Below, piece after piece: positions 24,176 through 36,029 of a stretch of DNA of 64,000 nucleotides (position 1 is its first letter; each line of letters starts with the position of its first letter). The position numbers and the translations under genes were made by a program. Source of the DNA: Eonycteris spelaea. Its lineage: Eukaryota > Chordata > Mammalia > Chiroptera > Pteropodidae. The notes under the pieces were generated by a model. It did no database searches. It saw only the letters and a list, made by a program, of their open reading frames with translations, and was not told where the DNA came from. The DNA is taken from positions 4,230,001 through 4,294,000 of the forward strand of contig PUFA01000077.1 in NCBI GenBank assembly GCA_003508835.1, in the 5' to 3' direction.

Positions 24176-24300
24176 CCACTTCCTTCCTTCCCTCCTTGCT
24201 TCCTCTCTCCCTTCCTTTCTTCCCTCCTCCTTTCCTTCCTCCCTTCTGTCCTACCTGTTTTCTTATTTCCTTCCTACCAGTTTCTTCCTTAACTGAATGT
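24176..24300. repeat. (TTCC/TCCC)n polypyrimidine tract
   Basis: Imperfect CCTT and CCCT units over about 120 bp with few purines on the plus strand, so polypurine on the transcribed minus strand. Confidence 0.75.
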
Positions 24301-25143
24301 AGTAATAAATAGTCCTTCAAAAACGCCCCGGAGTGGGGTCTCTCGAAGAATCCCCTGTAACGTATCATTTGGCACACGAATACTCCTCGCCTACATCCCA
24401 TCTCCTGTTGGAGGACAACTAACCCTAGCAGAGGAGGAAACATTAAATTAAGAAAGAAAGGCTTCCTTGGATCTCCAGGTTTGTCATGTTTCAACCTAAT
24501 TATTTAATAGGACATTTTGGGTAGGACTGTCATGCTGTTAACTAACAGTTTCCCTTTTCTTTAAGGGTGGAACAATCAGGTAAGAGACTACAGCAGCTGG
24601 TGATTTTAGAGATGATTACTCAACCCATCATGGGCACTTAAAATTAGCTTGATTTTTGAAGAACCAGGTTGGGAAAAAAAAGAAAAAGGAAAAAATACAA
24701 CCCCATGTTTAAAATTACATGGACACGAGGTGCTCGCATTTTCATAAAACCACTTAAAAATGAAAGGTCAAACTAATCATTCCGACACTGAGAATCAGCT
24801 TTCTTGTCAGCAGAATTCAAAGAGTAGCTTTTGTTCTCAATGATCACACCTTTTTTGGTGAAATTCCAATAAGCACTTTGCACCATGACAACCACGAGGC
24901 AGGCACAACATCCCGATGGAGCCGGTGTTCTTCCCGCATGGGAACGTGGCTCGTGCAAAGCAGGTGGCCGTCACCTCTAAACGGGGCACACAGCCTTGGG
25001 CGTGGGCAGGTGCTCGCTCCTCAAGAGAACAGAACTCAGCTGTGCCCTGGTAGTTGCGTGGTATAGAATCGGTGAGTTCTCAGGAGCGTTAAAGGGAGTA
25101 ACGAAGAGGAAGTCATTCTATAAAGCACTAAGCAAATATTTAA

Positions 25144-25481
25144 TGGTTGCTATGTGTCTCTCCAAAATGCATATGTTGAGAACCTGATGCCCAAGGCACT
25201 GGTATTAGGAGGCGGGGCCTTTCGGAGGTGATTAGGTCATGAGGGCAGAGCCCACGTGAATAGAATCAGTGCCCTTATAAAGGAGATCCCACAAAGATCC
25301 CTCCCCCTCCCACTGTGTGAAGACAACAAGAAGTCTGCTGTGCGGAAGAGAGCCCTCGCCCGACCATACGGGCATTGACCTTGGACTTTCAGCCTCCAGA
25401 ACTGTGAGAAATACATTTCTGTTCTTTTTAAGCTACCCAGTCTATGATATTTGGTTCTAGCAGCTCAGACTGATCAAAACA
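25144..25481 (+). mobile_element. MaLR LTR (MLT1/MST-like)
   Basis: Contains tctccaaaatgcatatgttg, agaacctgatgcccaaggca, ttaggaggcggggcctttcg, gaggtgattaggtcatgagg, tcagcctccagaactgtgag and taagctacccagtctatgat, ending aaaaca. Nearly full length. Confidence 0.85.
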
Positions 25482-26224
25482 ATTATTTAATATAACTTGG
25501 GTAGTTCTTAGAATCAAGATATCAAGGAAGAACTTTTTTTGTAGGAGAGACACTGGAGTGTCCACTTCTAAAACTATTTCTATACAATACATAAAGCCCT
25601 AGGCTATATTTCATAAAAAGCAATATGCTACAGTTCTCTAACTTATTAAAAGACAGATGGTCCTGGGCTTACAGATCTTATATATACTGGGTAAAGAAAG
25701 AATTAACATGTAAAACTCACTAGAACTAATTGTGAAGTAGAAATGAGCACCTAGCCCAGTGGTTAAGCACTCAAAAAATATTGAATTATGGTCCACTAAG
25801 AATTTACAGCACTCAGCTTCCTCATACATTGTGGGTGTTGGCGCCCCTGGCGGTCACCCTTAGTTCGCACGACAGCATGGCCAACCACACTCGGAGGCTC
25901 AAAACTTACCTCCAGGTACCTAGCTCGGAGAGGCTAGAGCTATGGAGAAAGGAGTGGCGGATGCTGAACTGAGCCAAGCAAGGTGAAAGAGAAACAGAGA
26001 ACACACGTGGACCAGGGGATGCCCAGGTGACTCTAGATTTTCATACATTGCTGAGAAATGGTCTTTGAAGGCAATTCCAAGGAAGAATTCTAAAAATGCA
26101 GTAGTGCAGCATCTGAGCGAAGGTAGAACTGCCTGGGGGTGCTGAGAAAGGCAGTACCACCTGAACACATACATTCTGTGCTCCGGCACCCAAGATAAAT
26201 GGCTGCTTTTCAGTGAGGCCACGC
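25482..26224. other. Unique-looking intronic sequence
   Basis: A short MIR-like tail (cccagtggttaagcactc) is at about 25755-25772. Nothing else recognised. Confidence 0.45.
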
Positions 26225-26520
26225 ATTGCGTTCCTTTAAGCCTTTGCTTGGGCTGTTCCTGCTATTTGGTTAGGCTATTCCTTCCCTACCTGATCTTTAA
26301 GATTCAGCTCAGTACCTTTCTTACCTTTCCTTAGTCAAGTTAGCTGATTCCTTCCTAAGAGCCCTTACAGGATTTAATATAGAAATTACAGCATGCATGC
26401 TTCTGTATTTGGAATTCTTACTTTCCATGTCTGCCTTCGCCATTTGTTGGCGAGTTCCTTGAGAACGTCTTAGTGTCTCCTACCCACTGCCTTGCCCGTT
26501 ATACACAATTATCTAAAGTC
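26225..26520 (+). repeat. L2 LINE 3' fragment
   Basis: Contains ttgcttgggctgttcctgct, gatctttaagattcagctca, agttccttgagaacgtctta and ctacccactgccttgcccgt in L2 order. Confidence 0.65.
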
Positions 26521-26587
26521 ACTTCCCTTACGTTCGCATCGCTCATTCCCTTCATACTACCTATCACTATCTAAATTGTTTGTTTTC

Positions 26588-26625
26588 TTGTATATTATTC
26601 ATCTCCCAAGATGAATAATATACAA
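26588..26625. repeat. Perfect 17-bp inverted repeat with 4-nt loop
   Basis: Arms TTGTATATTATTCATCT (26588-26604) and AGATGAATAATATACAA (26609-26625) are exact reverse complements around the loop CCCA. The right arm directly abuts the duplicated segment that begins at 26626. Confidence 0.9.
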
Positions 26626-26756
26626 TAAACAAGAAGGCCATTAGACTGAGGTGGCTCTAATGCCCTGGGAGACTGTGAAAGCAAACCAAAATCCAAGCCT
26701 GGAACTGGTCTCAAGGTTATAAAATTAAAACCTAGAGATAAGCAATCACTAACAGC
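26626..26756 (+). repeat. 131-bp duplicated segment, copy 1
   Basis: Begins taaacaagaaggccattaga and ends atcactaacagc. It matches 29422-29552 with two mismatches that I can see (a/g near 26691, g/c near 26742), about 98.5 percent identity. After 26756 the two loci diverge at once. Confidence 0.9.
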
Positions 26757-28299
26757 ACCAGTGTTGGGTACACATTTTGATTCAATCTTTGCTGTTTGGC
26801 CTTCGTGGATTTAAGACAGTTGTTTTGTGCATGACTCCGAATGCCGAGGACTGGCAGTCGCTTGCTTTTGTTAAGGGCCAGTTCTGAAAGTGTGAGTTGA
26901 CACAGTCCCAGAGCAAGCTAAGATATATGCAATTAAGTTGTGCAGTGTGTTCACATGCACACACGCACGCACACAGACACACGGCATTTCTGTGTTTTGA
27001 GCACTGTTAGGAGTTCAAAAGTAAATGTTCATGTGAAGTTGTCATGAAACACAGACATGCCTACATGCTCCATCTTCACAATGGAATCCCCCGACACATT
27101 TTTTTCCTACTGCCTCACACAAGAAGCCAATTGGGTGATTAACATTTCTCTCCTTTTCACACCCATTAGTGGAGGTGCTAATAAGCAGAGTCTAGGAAAC
27201 TGCAACTAAGAAGCATCAGACAGATCAGAGTTCACAGAAGACTTAGAAGGTCTGTATGCAGAGCAGAGAATGAGAGAATGAGGACCGTGGAATGGGAGGT
27301 GGAGAGGTAGGAGAGTAGAGGAGAGGTAGATGTTCTGGAGCCACGGCTGAGTTGTTTGACAAAGAAGTGTGATAATGAGCATTGCCAGTGACATTTTAGA
27401 AGTCTTCCAGGACAGAAGGAAAATGTCGATTCTACTTAGGGCAAGAGGGCCACTGGCCAATGAGTCATCGTGATCAGAAACCACATCTCATCCTGTCTTC
27501 TTCCTCCTCCTGATGCTCCTCAGGGTTTCACTCTTTTGTTCTCTCTTCTCTTTTCTTTTTAGAGATCTCTTCCACTCTTTGACTCTCTCTCTCAAGAAGG
27601 TACTCCCAATCTCTATCCCTACCTTCGATCTCACCAAAGTTCTGGACCAGTAGTCACCTAAATTCCCCAGTGGTGAAATGGCAATGAAAGGATCACATAT
27701 TTCGTAATTCTGAATAGTTCTTACAACACCTCACATGGAGGTACACCCAGGTACAGCTAAATTATGCCCTGGACTGAAAATTACAGACATGAGTTTTAGT
27801 CTCATACCATAATTATGGTCAAGTAACAAAATTGCCAATTTATACTCTATTTAATTTTTTCTGTATCTCTTGGCTCTAAAGCTCTGTAAGAATCTATGGT
27901 TCTTAAAGCTCATGCAATAAGTACGGCATGAATCCAAGCTGTGTGCAATAGGTACCTGGAGTCTAGAGCCCACTTTTTTTGACTTCTAACCTAGTGTTCT
28001 TTTCTTTAATAAGGATGAAAAATTCACAGAAAATAAGGAACAGCCATTCAAAGACCATCACACCTGCATCTCACTCAAAATTGAGTGGCTTGACATTTTC
28101 AAGTAAGAAAATCCCCAAGTGACACCAAGTTCATGGCCTGACAGTTCTTATGTGAAAGGATGATTGTTTAGAACATGCAAATGAGGGTTAGGTGCAGACA
28201 CCTGACCACTCTGAACACATAATATAAAACTGTAATTTATTCCCGGAGAAAATGCATTGCAATGTCTACTGGCAGCACGAAATGCTTGTGCTGACTGGT
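26757..28299. other. Unique-looking intronic sequence
   Basis: A short imperfect CA-rich stretch lies at 26956-26984. No exon or confident repeat otherwise. Confidence 0.5.
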
Positions 28300-28440
28300 C
28301 CACTGATTCACTCATTTGACATAGATTGACCACCAATATTTCTCAGACACTGCCTAGGCGTTGGAGCTACAGACCTGAATAAGAAATCGCCTCTTCTCTG
28401 TAAGGTTACAATCTGCAGGGCAAAAACAGACCAAGGAATA
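28300..28440 (+). repeat. L2 LINE 3' fragment
   Basis: Contains gattcactcatttgacatag, cagacactgcctaggcgttg, gagctacagacctgaataag and gtaaggttacaatctgcagg. Confidence 0.6.
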
Positions 28441-29408
28441 TTTTAGGGCCTCCCTCTGACTCGTTATGAAAGGCAAATGAGTAGGGGACAGTTCTGAGGG
28501 TCCTGCTTGACCTCTGAGGCTCCAAAAAGACCCCCACTTTTATCTTGACACAGACCATATGTAAATATGGTTGTTGTTAAATCAGATTCTAGAACTCAAG
28601 CTACATCTATATTTCTACCTCTAATTCTAAGTAAAATCAATATGAAGACCTTCAAATTTACTCACTTGACAAACCAGAGAACCGATTCAGCTTACAAGAC
28701 CTGAAAATACCACCTTGAAGGAGTTTCAAGATGTTAATTTGCGTGGCATTTGCAATATTGCAGCCTAGTCCTATTAGAAGCAATAAAAAGCCCAAACCAA
28801 AAGTGTAAGGGTGCAAAGGGATTCTGAAAGTGGCATTTGGCAATTTCAAAGCATTAAAAAATAATTAGTCCAGGGTATGAGGGAGGGAGGAATGAGTAAA
28901 TGCCAGAGTGAACTAATAAAGTTTGAATGTAATAGTAAATAAAAGTAAACTTCTAGGTAGTGGCCATAACCATCAGCAAGTCACAGAACTGGCTACTATC
29001 TTTATGCCATTTCATGGTCCCATGTACATCTTCTGGAATTTTTTCCCCCTCTTATGAACACACTGGCAATTTTAGTAGATACTGTTTATCCTCTGCCAAA
29101 GTTCCCTTTACTGGTGCATCCAGCCCTCACCTGACGTGGATATTGACTGCTCACAGCTTAACCATTCTCCTTCTCTAGAGAATTGCCTTAGCTGATAGTG
29201 GTGGCTCACAGCCAGTGGCTGACTTATATGTGGGTACCAGCTCCTGACTTCCTTGGCGGAAGATGAGAGAGCTCTGTGCTGTAATTCATGCTTCAGAGCT
29301 CCTTGTGGGGTCGCCTTGAGGCTAGACTTTAGCTAATGCCACCTCTATGCTTAGTTTCCTCCCTGTCTATGATGCTTCCTTCACTTCCTTTCAGGTTTCT
29401 TCCAAGAG
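28441..29408. other. Unique-looking intronic sequence
   Basis: No exon or confident repeat recognised. Confidence 0.5.
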
Positions 29409-29428
29409 TTGTTTAATTAATTAAACAA
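29409..29428. repeat. Perfect 20-bp AT-rich palindrome
   Basis: TTGTTTAATTAATTAAACAA is its own reverse complement. It overlaps the first seven bases of copy 2 of the 131-bp duplicated segment. Confidence 0.9.
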
Positions 29429-29552
29429 GAAGGCCATTAGACTGAGGTGGCTCTAATGCCCTGGGAGACTGTGAAAGCAAACCAAAGTCCAAGCCTGGAA
29501 CTGGTCTCAAGGTTATAAAATTAAAACCTAGAGATAACCAATCACTAACAGC
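29422..29552 (+). repeat. 131-bp duplicated segment, copy 2
   Basis: Same sequence as 26626-26756 apart from two substitutions. Here it continues without a break into caatgatgaggcttgaagct and further LTR-like sequence, so this is probably the parental copy. Confidence 0.9.
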
Positions 29553-30310
29553 CAATGATGAGGCTTGAAGCTATGGCAAGCGATAATTCCTTACTTTGCT
29601 TCTGCACTTTCTCTATATGAGTCTTTCCCAGAGCGCCTGCCAGTCAAGTGCTTATAACCACTTCTAGGTTGGCGCTGCCCAAATGGAATCAATTTTTGCT
29701 CAAATGAACTTTTAAAAGTTTTAATATACCTCAGTTTCTCTTTCAACAGAGCCTTCCATCAGTAAGCACTCCTTAAGATTCTTCATCTCAGACTCGGATT
29801 CTAAAAAAAGTTCTAACTTACATTAATCAGTGTATTGACAGGCTTAAAATTTCCATGCTGCCTGGACATCTTTGAGCTTCACAGGGGCCAAAATGCCTAC
29901 GGGTGAGCCCTCCCTGCTCTTATCTGTTAGACCTGCCACCCGGTAGGTTTCCGACTCAGCTAGTTCCCTTTCCAACTTAGCCAGCTGCAATCTACCTAGC
30001 CTCAACCTTATGGGCTTTACTTCCCCGATCACCTGCAGAATTATTCACACAAGCCAATCACATCCTCCCATGGCAACCAGGGAGCACCGCACCCTCTTGT
30101 TCCTACAAAGCCTGCCTCCCACAGCCCCTGTTTCCCTCTGCTCCCTGTGTAACCCCCACGTGGCCCTGCGAGGCACGTGATGTCCTCCTTCCCAGGCTCT
30201 GAGTATCTGTGACTAAGAAGCTGCTGCCAGTCTCGTCTGACCGTTGCTGAGTGGCGTGTGTTTGGCCATCTCACACTATTTAGCGTAGGGATCCTTCCCT
30301 TACCAGGGGG
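29422..30310 (+). mobile_element. Possible LTR/ERV-derived region
   Basis: Two LTR-like parts. The first runs to about 29748 and closes with ctcagtttctctttcaaca, a plausible LTR end. The second (about 29850-30310) has accacccgg-type and ccaatcacatcctcccatgg text, gtgactaagaagctgctgcc and other promoter/leader-like sequence. I cannot assign a family, and the borders are guesses. Confidence 0.35.
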
Positions 30311-30319
30311 ATTCATAGG

Positions 30320-31394
30320 GGATGATTCCCCAGAACAATCAAATAATGGAAATCAATAGGAAAATCATTTTTTTCTTTACTAAAGTCTTTGCTGGAAGAG
30401 ATCTCTTTTATAAAAGAAATGCAATTTGTAATGACAAGAGAGATCAAATGAAGTTCAGCAAAGTCTGCTAGCCACATAACCAGGCACAGGGAGCGTTCTA
30501 TCCTGAACCCTGCAATCTTCTCCACAGAGACTGAACCAGGCCCATGTGAATTTGTGGGAATCGGCCTGCAAGAATGAAGTGTACGCGCCACCATCTCTCC
30601 CCCATGGGCAGCTCTGATGTGTCCTTGGTGAGAATGACTCCCATAACTAAACTGCACTGTGAAGTCATGTAGAAAAATGGGCATATTTTCATGCTTTCAT
30701 TATAGCTCCCTCTGCCACCCACGCACCCACCCGTCTATCCCAATTTGAAATCTCTGATTTTTATTAGCGAGAATGGAAGATGGCGGAAATCTGAAGTACG
30801 TTCACATCGGCGCACTTACTTTAAACACTTGTAGTAAGAGACCAAGAGGGAGGTAACCAAGCTGCCGCCAGGTTTTCCTCAGCCTCACTCCATCTCAGAG
30901 GTGACTCACTCGGGCACTTGATGACCAACTCCCTTTTAGAGCAACACAACATGCCTATTAGCACTTAATTGCATTAACAGTCTGTTTCCCAGCATAGCAA
31001 ACAGTCTTGATTTGGAGATGGTGCAAGTCCAGGGAGCCTGGATAGTGGTTCTCTTCCCAGGTATCAGATGGGAGCTTCCTCAGGTCAGAGACTATTTTCT
31101 CCCTGGAAGAAGTGGTGGGGAATTCTCACTTAGGTGATTTTTAGGCAGATGGTGGAGCTGACATATTTATAGGCTCCAGAAATATCTTTCCATTAATTAT
31201 ACCAAAATCTTGATTACAAGCATTCCATTTTACTCAGGCCAAGGCTATTTTACATTTATGCTTGAGATTTTTCAAATATAGGTGGGAAATGTAACTAGAG
31301 AATGAGATTACTGGTGGGTTACATTTACCTGAAACTTTGGGGGATAAATAAATTGCCATTGTTAGATCTAAAATTGATGATGGTCTAGTGAATT
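30320..31394. other. Unique-looking intronic sequence
   Basis: No exon or confident repeat recognised. The minus-strand open frame at 30313-30684 has no known domain. Confidence 0.5.
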
Positions 31395-31560
31395 ATGTGA
31401 GAATATATAGGTAGATTTACAGATAGACATAGATATAGATAGGTGAATGAATAGATAGATGTAGATGTATAAGACAGATGAGTGGATAGATAGAAATAGA
31501 AATAGATGGGGGAAGGAGGTGGAGAGATAATAGATAGATGAGTGAGAGAAAGAGAGATGC
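31395..31560. repeat. Imperfect (GATA)n microsatellite
   Basis: GATA and TAGA units broken by single-base changes, with agaaatagaaatagatgg and gagagaaagagag stretches at the far end. Confidence 0.8.
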
Positions 31561-31802
31561 GGGAGGCAGTCCTGCCCAGTGCTGGACAATCAGAATGATT
31601 GTGCAAAGTGAAACGACATTATGTAGTCCTAATAACCAATTGGAAAACTTAATATTGTTCTATTGCCTTTGAAAGATTTTATTAGAACATAACAATTGTT
31701 TACTCACTTATAAATGTATAGGGAAATGGAAAAGTAAAACTAATGTTTAGTAATCTACCATTTAAAACATTACAATGATTGAAAATTAACGTGCTTTATT
31801 CC

Positions 31803-32350
31803 CTGTCGAAATAACTTTTCAAGAGTAGTTTGAACAGGGCTGTTGCCTTGTCCCTACCATACAACTTTATGATACAGAGCGAGCATCTTTTCTAGGCCTT
31901 GGCAATTTGTCACACTCCTTTCTAAGTCGGGATCAGCAAGCAACATTTTATACTTTGTATTCTCAATGACGTGAAATATCTCTGAGAGTTCCTTTAGTGG
32001 GAAGTTTTCCGCCGGTGTCGCTTCCTCTGGGGCATCTTTCTTCACTGCTGCTCTCTTCGTCTACATCTGTAAGTTTACCTTCACTGAGTTCTTCTGGCTG
32101 AATATCAAGAGTCTCTTAAACGGTATCACTGTCAACACTCCCACGGTCAGTGTAAATATCCAGCCATTCACATTGGATTTGAATTTCATTTCCAGAGTTA
32201 TCACCTTTGGTTTCGCACCACTTTCATCTTTCTTCGGACAGTTTCCCTTTTCTATTATCCATTCTTGCAGAATGTTATATCGATTTACCACCAGGAAACA
32301 AAGAAGAAACACAACTGCCCACTTTGCTGTCTGTGTGTGAACTGACAAAC
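31803..32350 (-). pseudogene. Tigger-type (pogo) transposase relic with internal deletion
   Basis: Three minus-strand pieces in different frames line up as one decayed transposase. The upstream piece (about 32170-32300) reads KPKVITLEMKFK, like the start of the pogo helix-turn-helix. The next (about 32040-32135) reads ETLDIQPEELSEGK followed by an acidic DEESSSEE. Then PAENFPLKELSEIFHVIENT and ADPDLERSVTNCQGLEKML (31860-32035) match the C-terminal region. Finally VQTTLEKLFRQ (31803-31835) is the typical pogo tail. The catalytic DDE region between the N- and C-terminal pieces is absent. Frameshifts and at least one stop separate the parts. The closest named relatives I know are Tigger elements; the exact family is not clear. 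Confidence 0.65.
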
Positions 32351-32932
32351 AGATACTCAGTGACCAACTTCTGAGAGATTTTGAAAGGAGGGACGTGACT
32401 GGTCCCTGATCAGGATGAGTATCTGCTACTGACAGAGTGATTTGTGGGCTGAGGAGTTCGCAGCAAAGTTTCTACTTTATGAAATTACTCGTAGTTAACA
32501 TCCCATGGTAACTGAAATTTGAACCATGTTGTTGAGAGACTGGTGTTATTAATTAAACCATGGAAATGTGCAAACAAAGTGAAATTGTGTACGTGAGGTT
32601 TGCGTGTCATGTGTGTGCGTGTATGTTATAATCTAGGGTTCCCCTAACCTATTCTATCAAGATGATTTTGTTCTTTGTAGGACTGTTCTTTGGGCTTCTG
32701 CAGCACAAAACCAGAGAGGAGGATTGCTGTGTGAAATATAAGGCATCTAGCCAGAGAGGTTCAACGGATTGATGTAGTCACGAACGGATGGGAAGGAGAG
32801 GATCTATTCTCCTTGATTTTTTTCTCTTAGTGTCATGGGAAGAAGGAAAGCAGTGGAAGATCAGAATGGATTCTACGTAGATAGCGGAGTAAAAAGGTTT
32901 AGAGATTTTTATCCTATGTGGATTTTGCCTGC
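32351..32932. other. Unique-looking intronic sequence
   Basis: No exon or confident repeat recognised. Confidence 0.5.
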
Positions 32933-33281
32933 CGTGGAGTGAATGCTTGTGTTCCCCAAAATTCATATGTCGCAGCCCAAAATGTGATGGTACTGGAGTG
33001 GGATCTTTGAGAGGTAATGAGGTCATGTAGGTGGAGCCTCCATGATGGGACTAATGTCCTTATAAGAAGAAGAGGGCTGGCCCTCTGTCTCCCTCTGCCA
33101 CGTGAGGACCCAATGAGAAGAGGGCTGTCTGCAAATCGGGAGAGGACTTCCGTCAGCACATGACCATCCTGCTACCTGGATCTTGATCTTTGAGCCTCCA
33201 TAACTGTAAGAAATAAACTACTGTTGTTTATGCCACCCAGTCTGTGCTACTTTGATACAGCAGCCAGAACTGATGAAGACA
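32933..33281 (+). mobile_element. MaLR LTR (MLT1-like), nearly full length
   Basis: Contains ccccaaaattcatatgtcgc, ggatctttgagaggtaatga, ggtcatgtaggtggagcctc, taatgtccttataagaagaa, atctttgagcctccataact and gccacccagtctgtgctact, ending gatgaagaca. Confidence 0.85.
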
Positions 33282-33469
33282 CTCCTTATTTTCATAAAGG
33301 CAAGTAAAGGATTTTGAGTGTTTGGGGTATGTTTCTTAGTTATGAAACTGTGCTTTTGGTACGTGATACCACTCTGACACTGCATTCCTGGGGGGTTCAT
33401 TCATAGGGACATATATTCCCTGAGTCCCTTTATTAACTCACCTTAGGTGAAAGCTTTGGGCTTGTATGT

Positions 33470-33625
33470 TCGAAAGAAGGCTCAAACTCTGGCTCTGCCA
33501 CTTACTAGAGGAGTGATCTTAGAAAAGTTATTCATTCTCTTCAAGCTGACCTCATAAGAAAGAGATTATTTAAAGCACGTTGCCTGAAACAGACTAGGCA
33601 CATCATAAATACTAATTACCAACTT
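33470..33625 (+). repeat. MIR relic
   Basis: Contains actctggctctgccacttac, tagaggagtgatcttagaaa and a tail with gactaggcacatcataaata. Confidence 0.65.
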
Positions 33626-33639
33626 CCCTTCCTCCAATA

Positions 33640-33745
33640 ACACCCAAGGGAGGCACAGTGTTATAAATGCCCCCATTCGAAAGAATCTGAAGTGGATATG
33701 TGGAAAACTGAGACTTGAACTTGCATCTCAGAGCTTCCAATTAAG
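33640..33745 (-). repeat. MIR-like relic
   Basis: The stretch ccccattcgaaagaatctga and gacttgaacttgcatctcag follows reverse MIR weakly. Confidence 0.35.
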
Positions 33746-34502
33746 TTGTATTGTTTTGTCATTTTGTGTTTTTTTTTTTAATCTGACGAGAAATAGTTTG
33801 CAAACTGAGATAACAAGTGAAGGAAGCAAAAGCAAGGCCTGATGAACTAAGCACAAAACAATTCGACAATTCTGCCATGTCCCTGTTTATTATTGATTTT
33901 CTAAGTTGTAAGAGAGTTACAACTCTGTTTTTCTCATTTCTGAAACCGGACCTTGAAAATACCTCAGTGATAACTGTAAAAAGATTAACTAAAGAATAAT
34001 GATTTAAAAAATGTGTTTGGGGCATGACGCATTTTATCATTCAGGGTAGGGATCGGCATTCCTGGACCCTTTTGAGACAGGTTGTGGCCTGCAAGGAGTT
34101 AAAGATGTTGAGACCAATATGATCGTGGGAAAGACTCTACATTGTGCACCTGGCCCATCTACAGGTGAGGGTGCTCACAGGGGAAAGGAGCACAGGACCT
34201 GACACTATGGTGTTAATAGGACAGGAAGTCAAGCTGTCCTTGGAATATGGCCCCAGTTCAAAGGCTACTGGACCAGCACTGACCCTGATCCTGTCGTGAG
34301 TCCAGAGAATGACTACTAGATTTTAAGGAAAGAATAAAATTGATTTCAGTGGATTCTTTTATACGTTAAATAACTTATGATATCACAGCATTGTTCCACT
34401 CTCTATTTTGTATTAGAGTGTGCCTTTAGATAAAACACCTTCCATCTCTGGGACCCAGATTCCTCATCTGTGGAAAGAAGAGGTTGGGTTAGATCACTCA
34501 CT

Positions 34503-34846
34503 GTCTTTGTTGAGGCTGCGATAACACAGTACTATAGATGGGCGGTTGAAACAACAAACATTTCTCACAATTTTGGATGCTGAAAGTCCAAGTTCAAGGT
34601 GCCAACATGGGGTGCCTGTGAGAGTCTCCTTCCTGGCTTGTAGAAGGCTAACCTCCCGCTGCATCTTTCTATAGTAGAGGAAGATAGCATTGGTCTCTTC
34701 ATCAGTCCCATTATGGGCACTCTACCCTCATGACCTCATCTAAACCTAATTACCTTCCAAAAGCCCCACCTCCAAATACCATCACATTGAAGATGAAGGC
34801 TTTAGCATATGGATTTTGGGGACATAAACATCCAGTCCATAGCAAT
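34503..34846 (-). mobile_element. MaLR LTR (MLT1/MST-like)
   Basis: Reverse-orientation phrases: tgaggctgcgataacacagt, aagtccaagttcaaggtgcc, taccctcatgacctcatcta, ttccaaaagccccacctcca, ggacataaacatccagtcca. Ends with tagcaa. Confidence 0.8.
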
Positions 34847-36029
34847 CATTCCCAAGTTCCCGTCCCTCTCATTTTGCATATGAAGGTTCCCTACCGTCCA
34901 CCAAGTCAACGTCTGACCATTTGTCCAGCTTTCAAGATCTTCCATGATTATACGCCACTCAAGGTACCAGATTTGCTTGTCACCTTCCTCCAGAGTGAAC
35001 CCTCACCTCCCTGTAGACCTGTCCCCCCAAGCCATATTAACCCATTATTTCACTTTTTTTCTCATGCTCATTCTCCTTCTTGGAGTGAGTGCCCTGAACT
35101 CTCTCCAGAGACTCAAGAATGAGCCATTTTGGGGAAGCCATTCTTCCAGTTCCCAGACTATCTCGCAGAGAAGAATAATGTCAATAGAAAGTTCTCCTGT
35201 ATAGAGAAGAGGTGGTTTTAGGATTTGCACTGAACAGGATTTTAAAAGGGAAGTTGTTGTTTTATATTGTTTTAGTTTATGTAAATGCCAGTTCTAAAAA
35301 CCTGAAATTAACTGTAATATGTACAAATCTTGTCCCACAGCTACTGTTATTAATCCACAAAATCAAACATTAACACTATAGGAAAAGACAAAGGACATCA
35401 ATTTAAGGTAAATTACAGCTGAATATATATAAGATCACACTTTATATCTTTCTAAATACCAAGTGAATTTGCTGATATTTGTGATAATATAAGAAAACCA
35501 CAGTATTAAGGATTTGCCATTCATTGTAACATTTTGCTAAAAACCATTCATATGTCTCCACACTAGGATTCAGTATTAAATATTTATTCAAAAAAGATTC
35601 CTGTAGACTTGATCTATGGTAATCTTTTGAGAAGTGTTAAAGATTAAGGCAATAAAAGATATTCTTACTTCTGATAATTGTCCATGATAAATCATTATTG
35701 CTGTTATGGATACAATGCATAATACAATTTAAAGAAACATCTGTCATGATTATCTGAAATTACATCAAAACACAATACTCTAAAAATGGGAAGAGCTTTT
35801 TGTACATCTTTATTATTTTTCCTAATAACGCATCTACTGGTTAATTTGGGATAAGCAAAAGGCGTAAGCAGATAATTTATAAGTGAGAAAATGGAACCTT
35901 TGGAAAAAATTTAAAAATCACTGATAATGATCCAGTACTATTTGTTCAACTATCCAAACGAAATGATAATGACTTTAAATGTAATTTGTATTAAGAGAGA
36001 TGAGAGAAAAGGACTTTCAGGAGCGGAGA
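34847..36029. other. Unique-looking, AT-rich intronic sequence
   Basis: From about 35210 to 36000 the sequence is AT-rich, non-repetitive and free of recognisable transposon relics, so it is a candidate for conserved non-coding DNA. I cannot test conservation. Confidence 0.4.

Noticed and set aside
26588..26625. Stem-loop that looks like a bacterial terminator
   Set aside because: The window is mammalian and the stem is AT-rich without a downstream T run; treated as an inverted repeat only.
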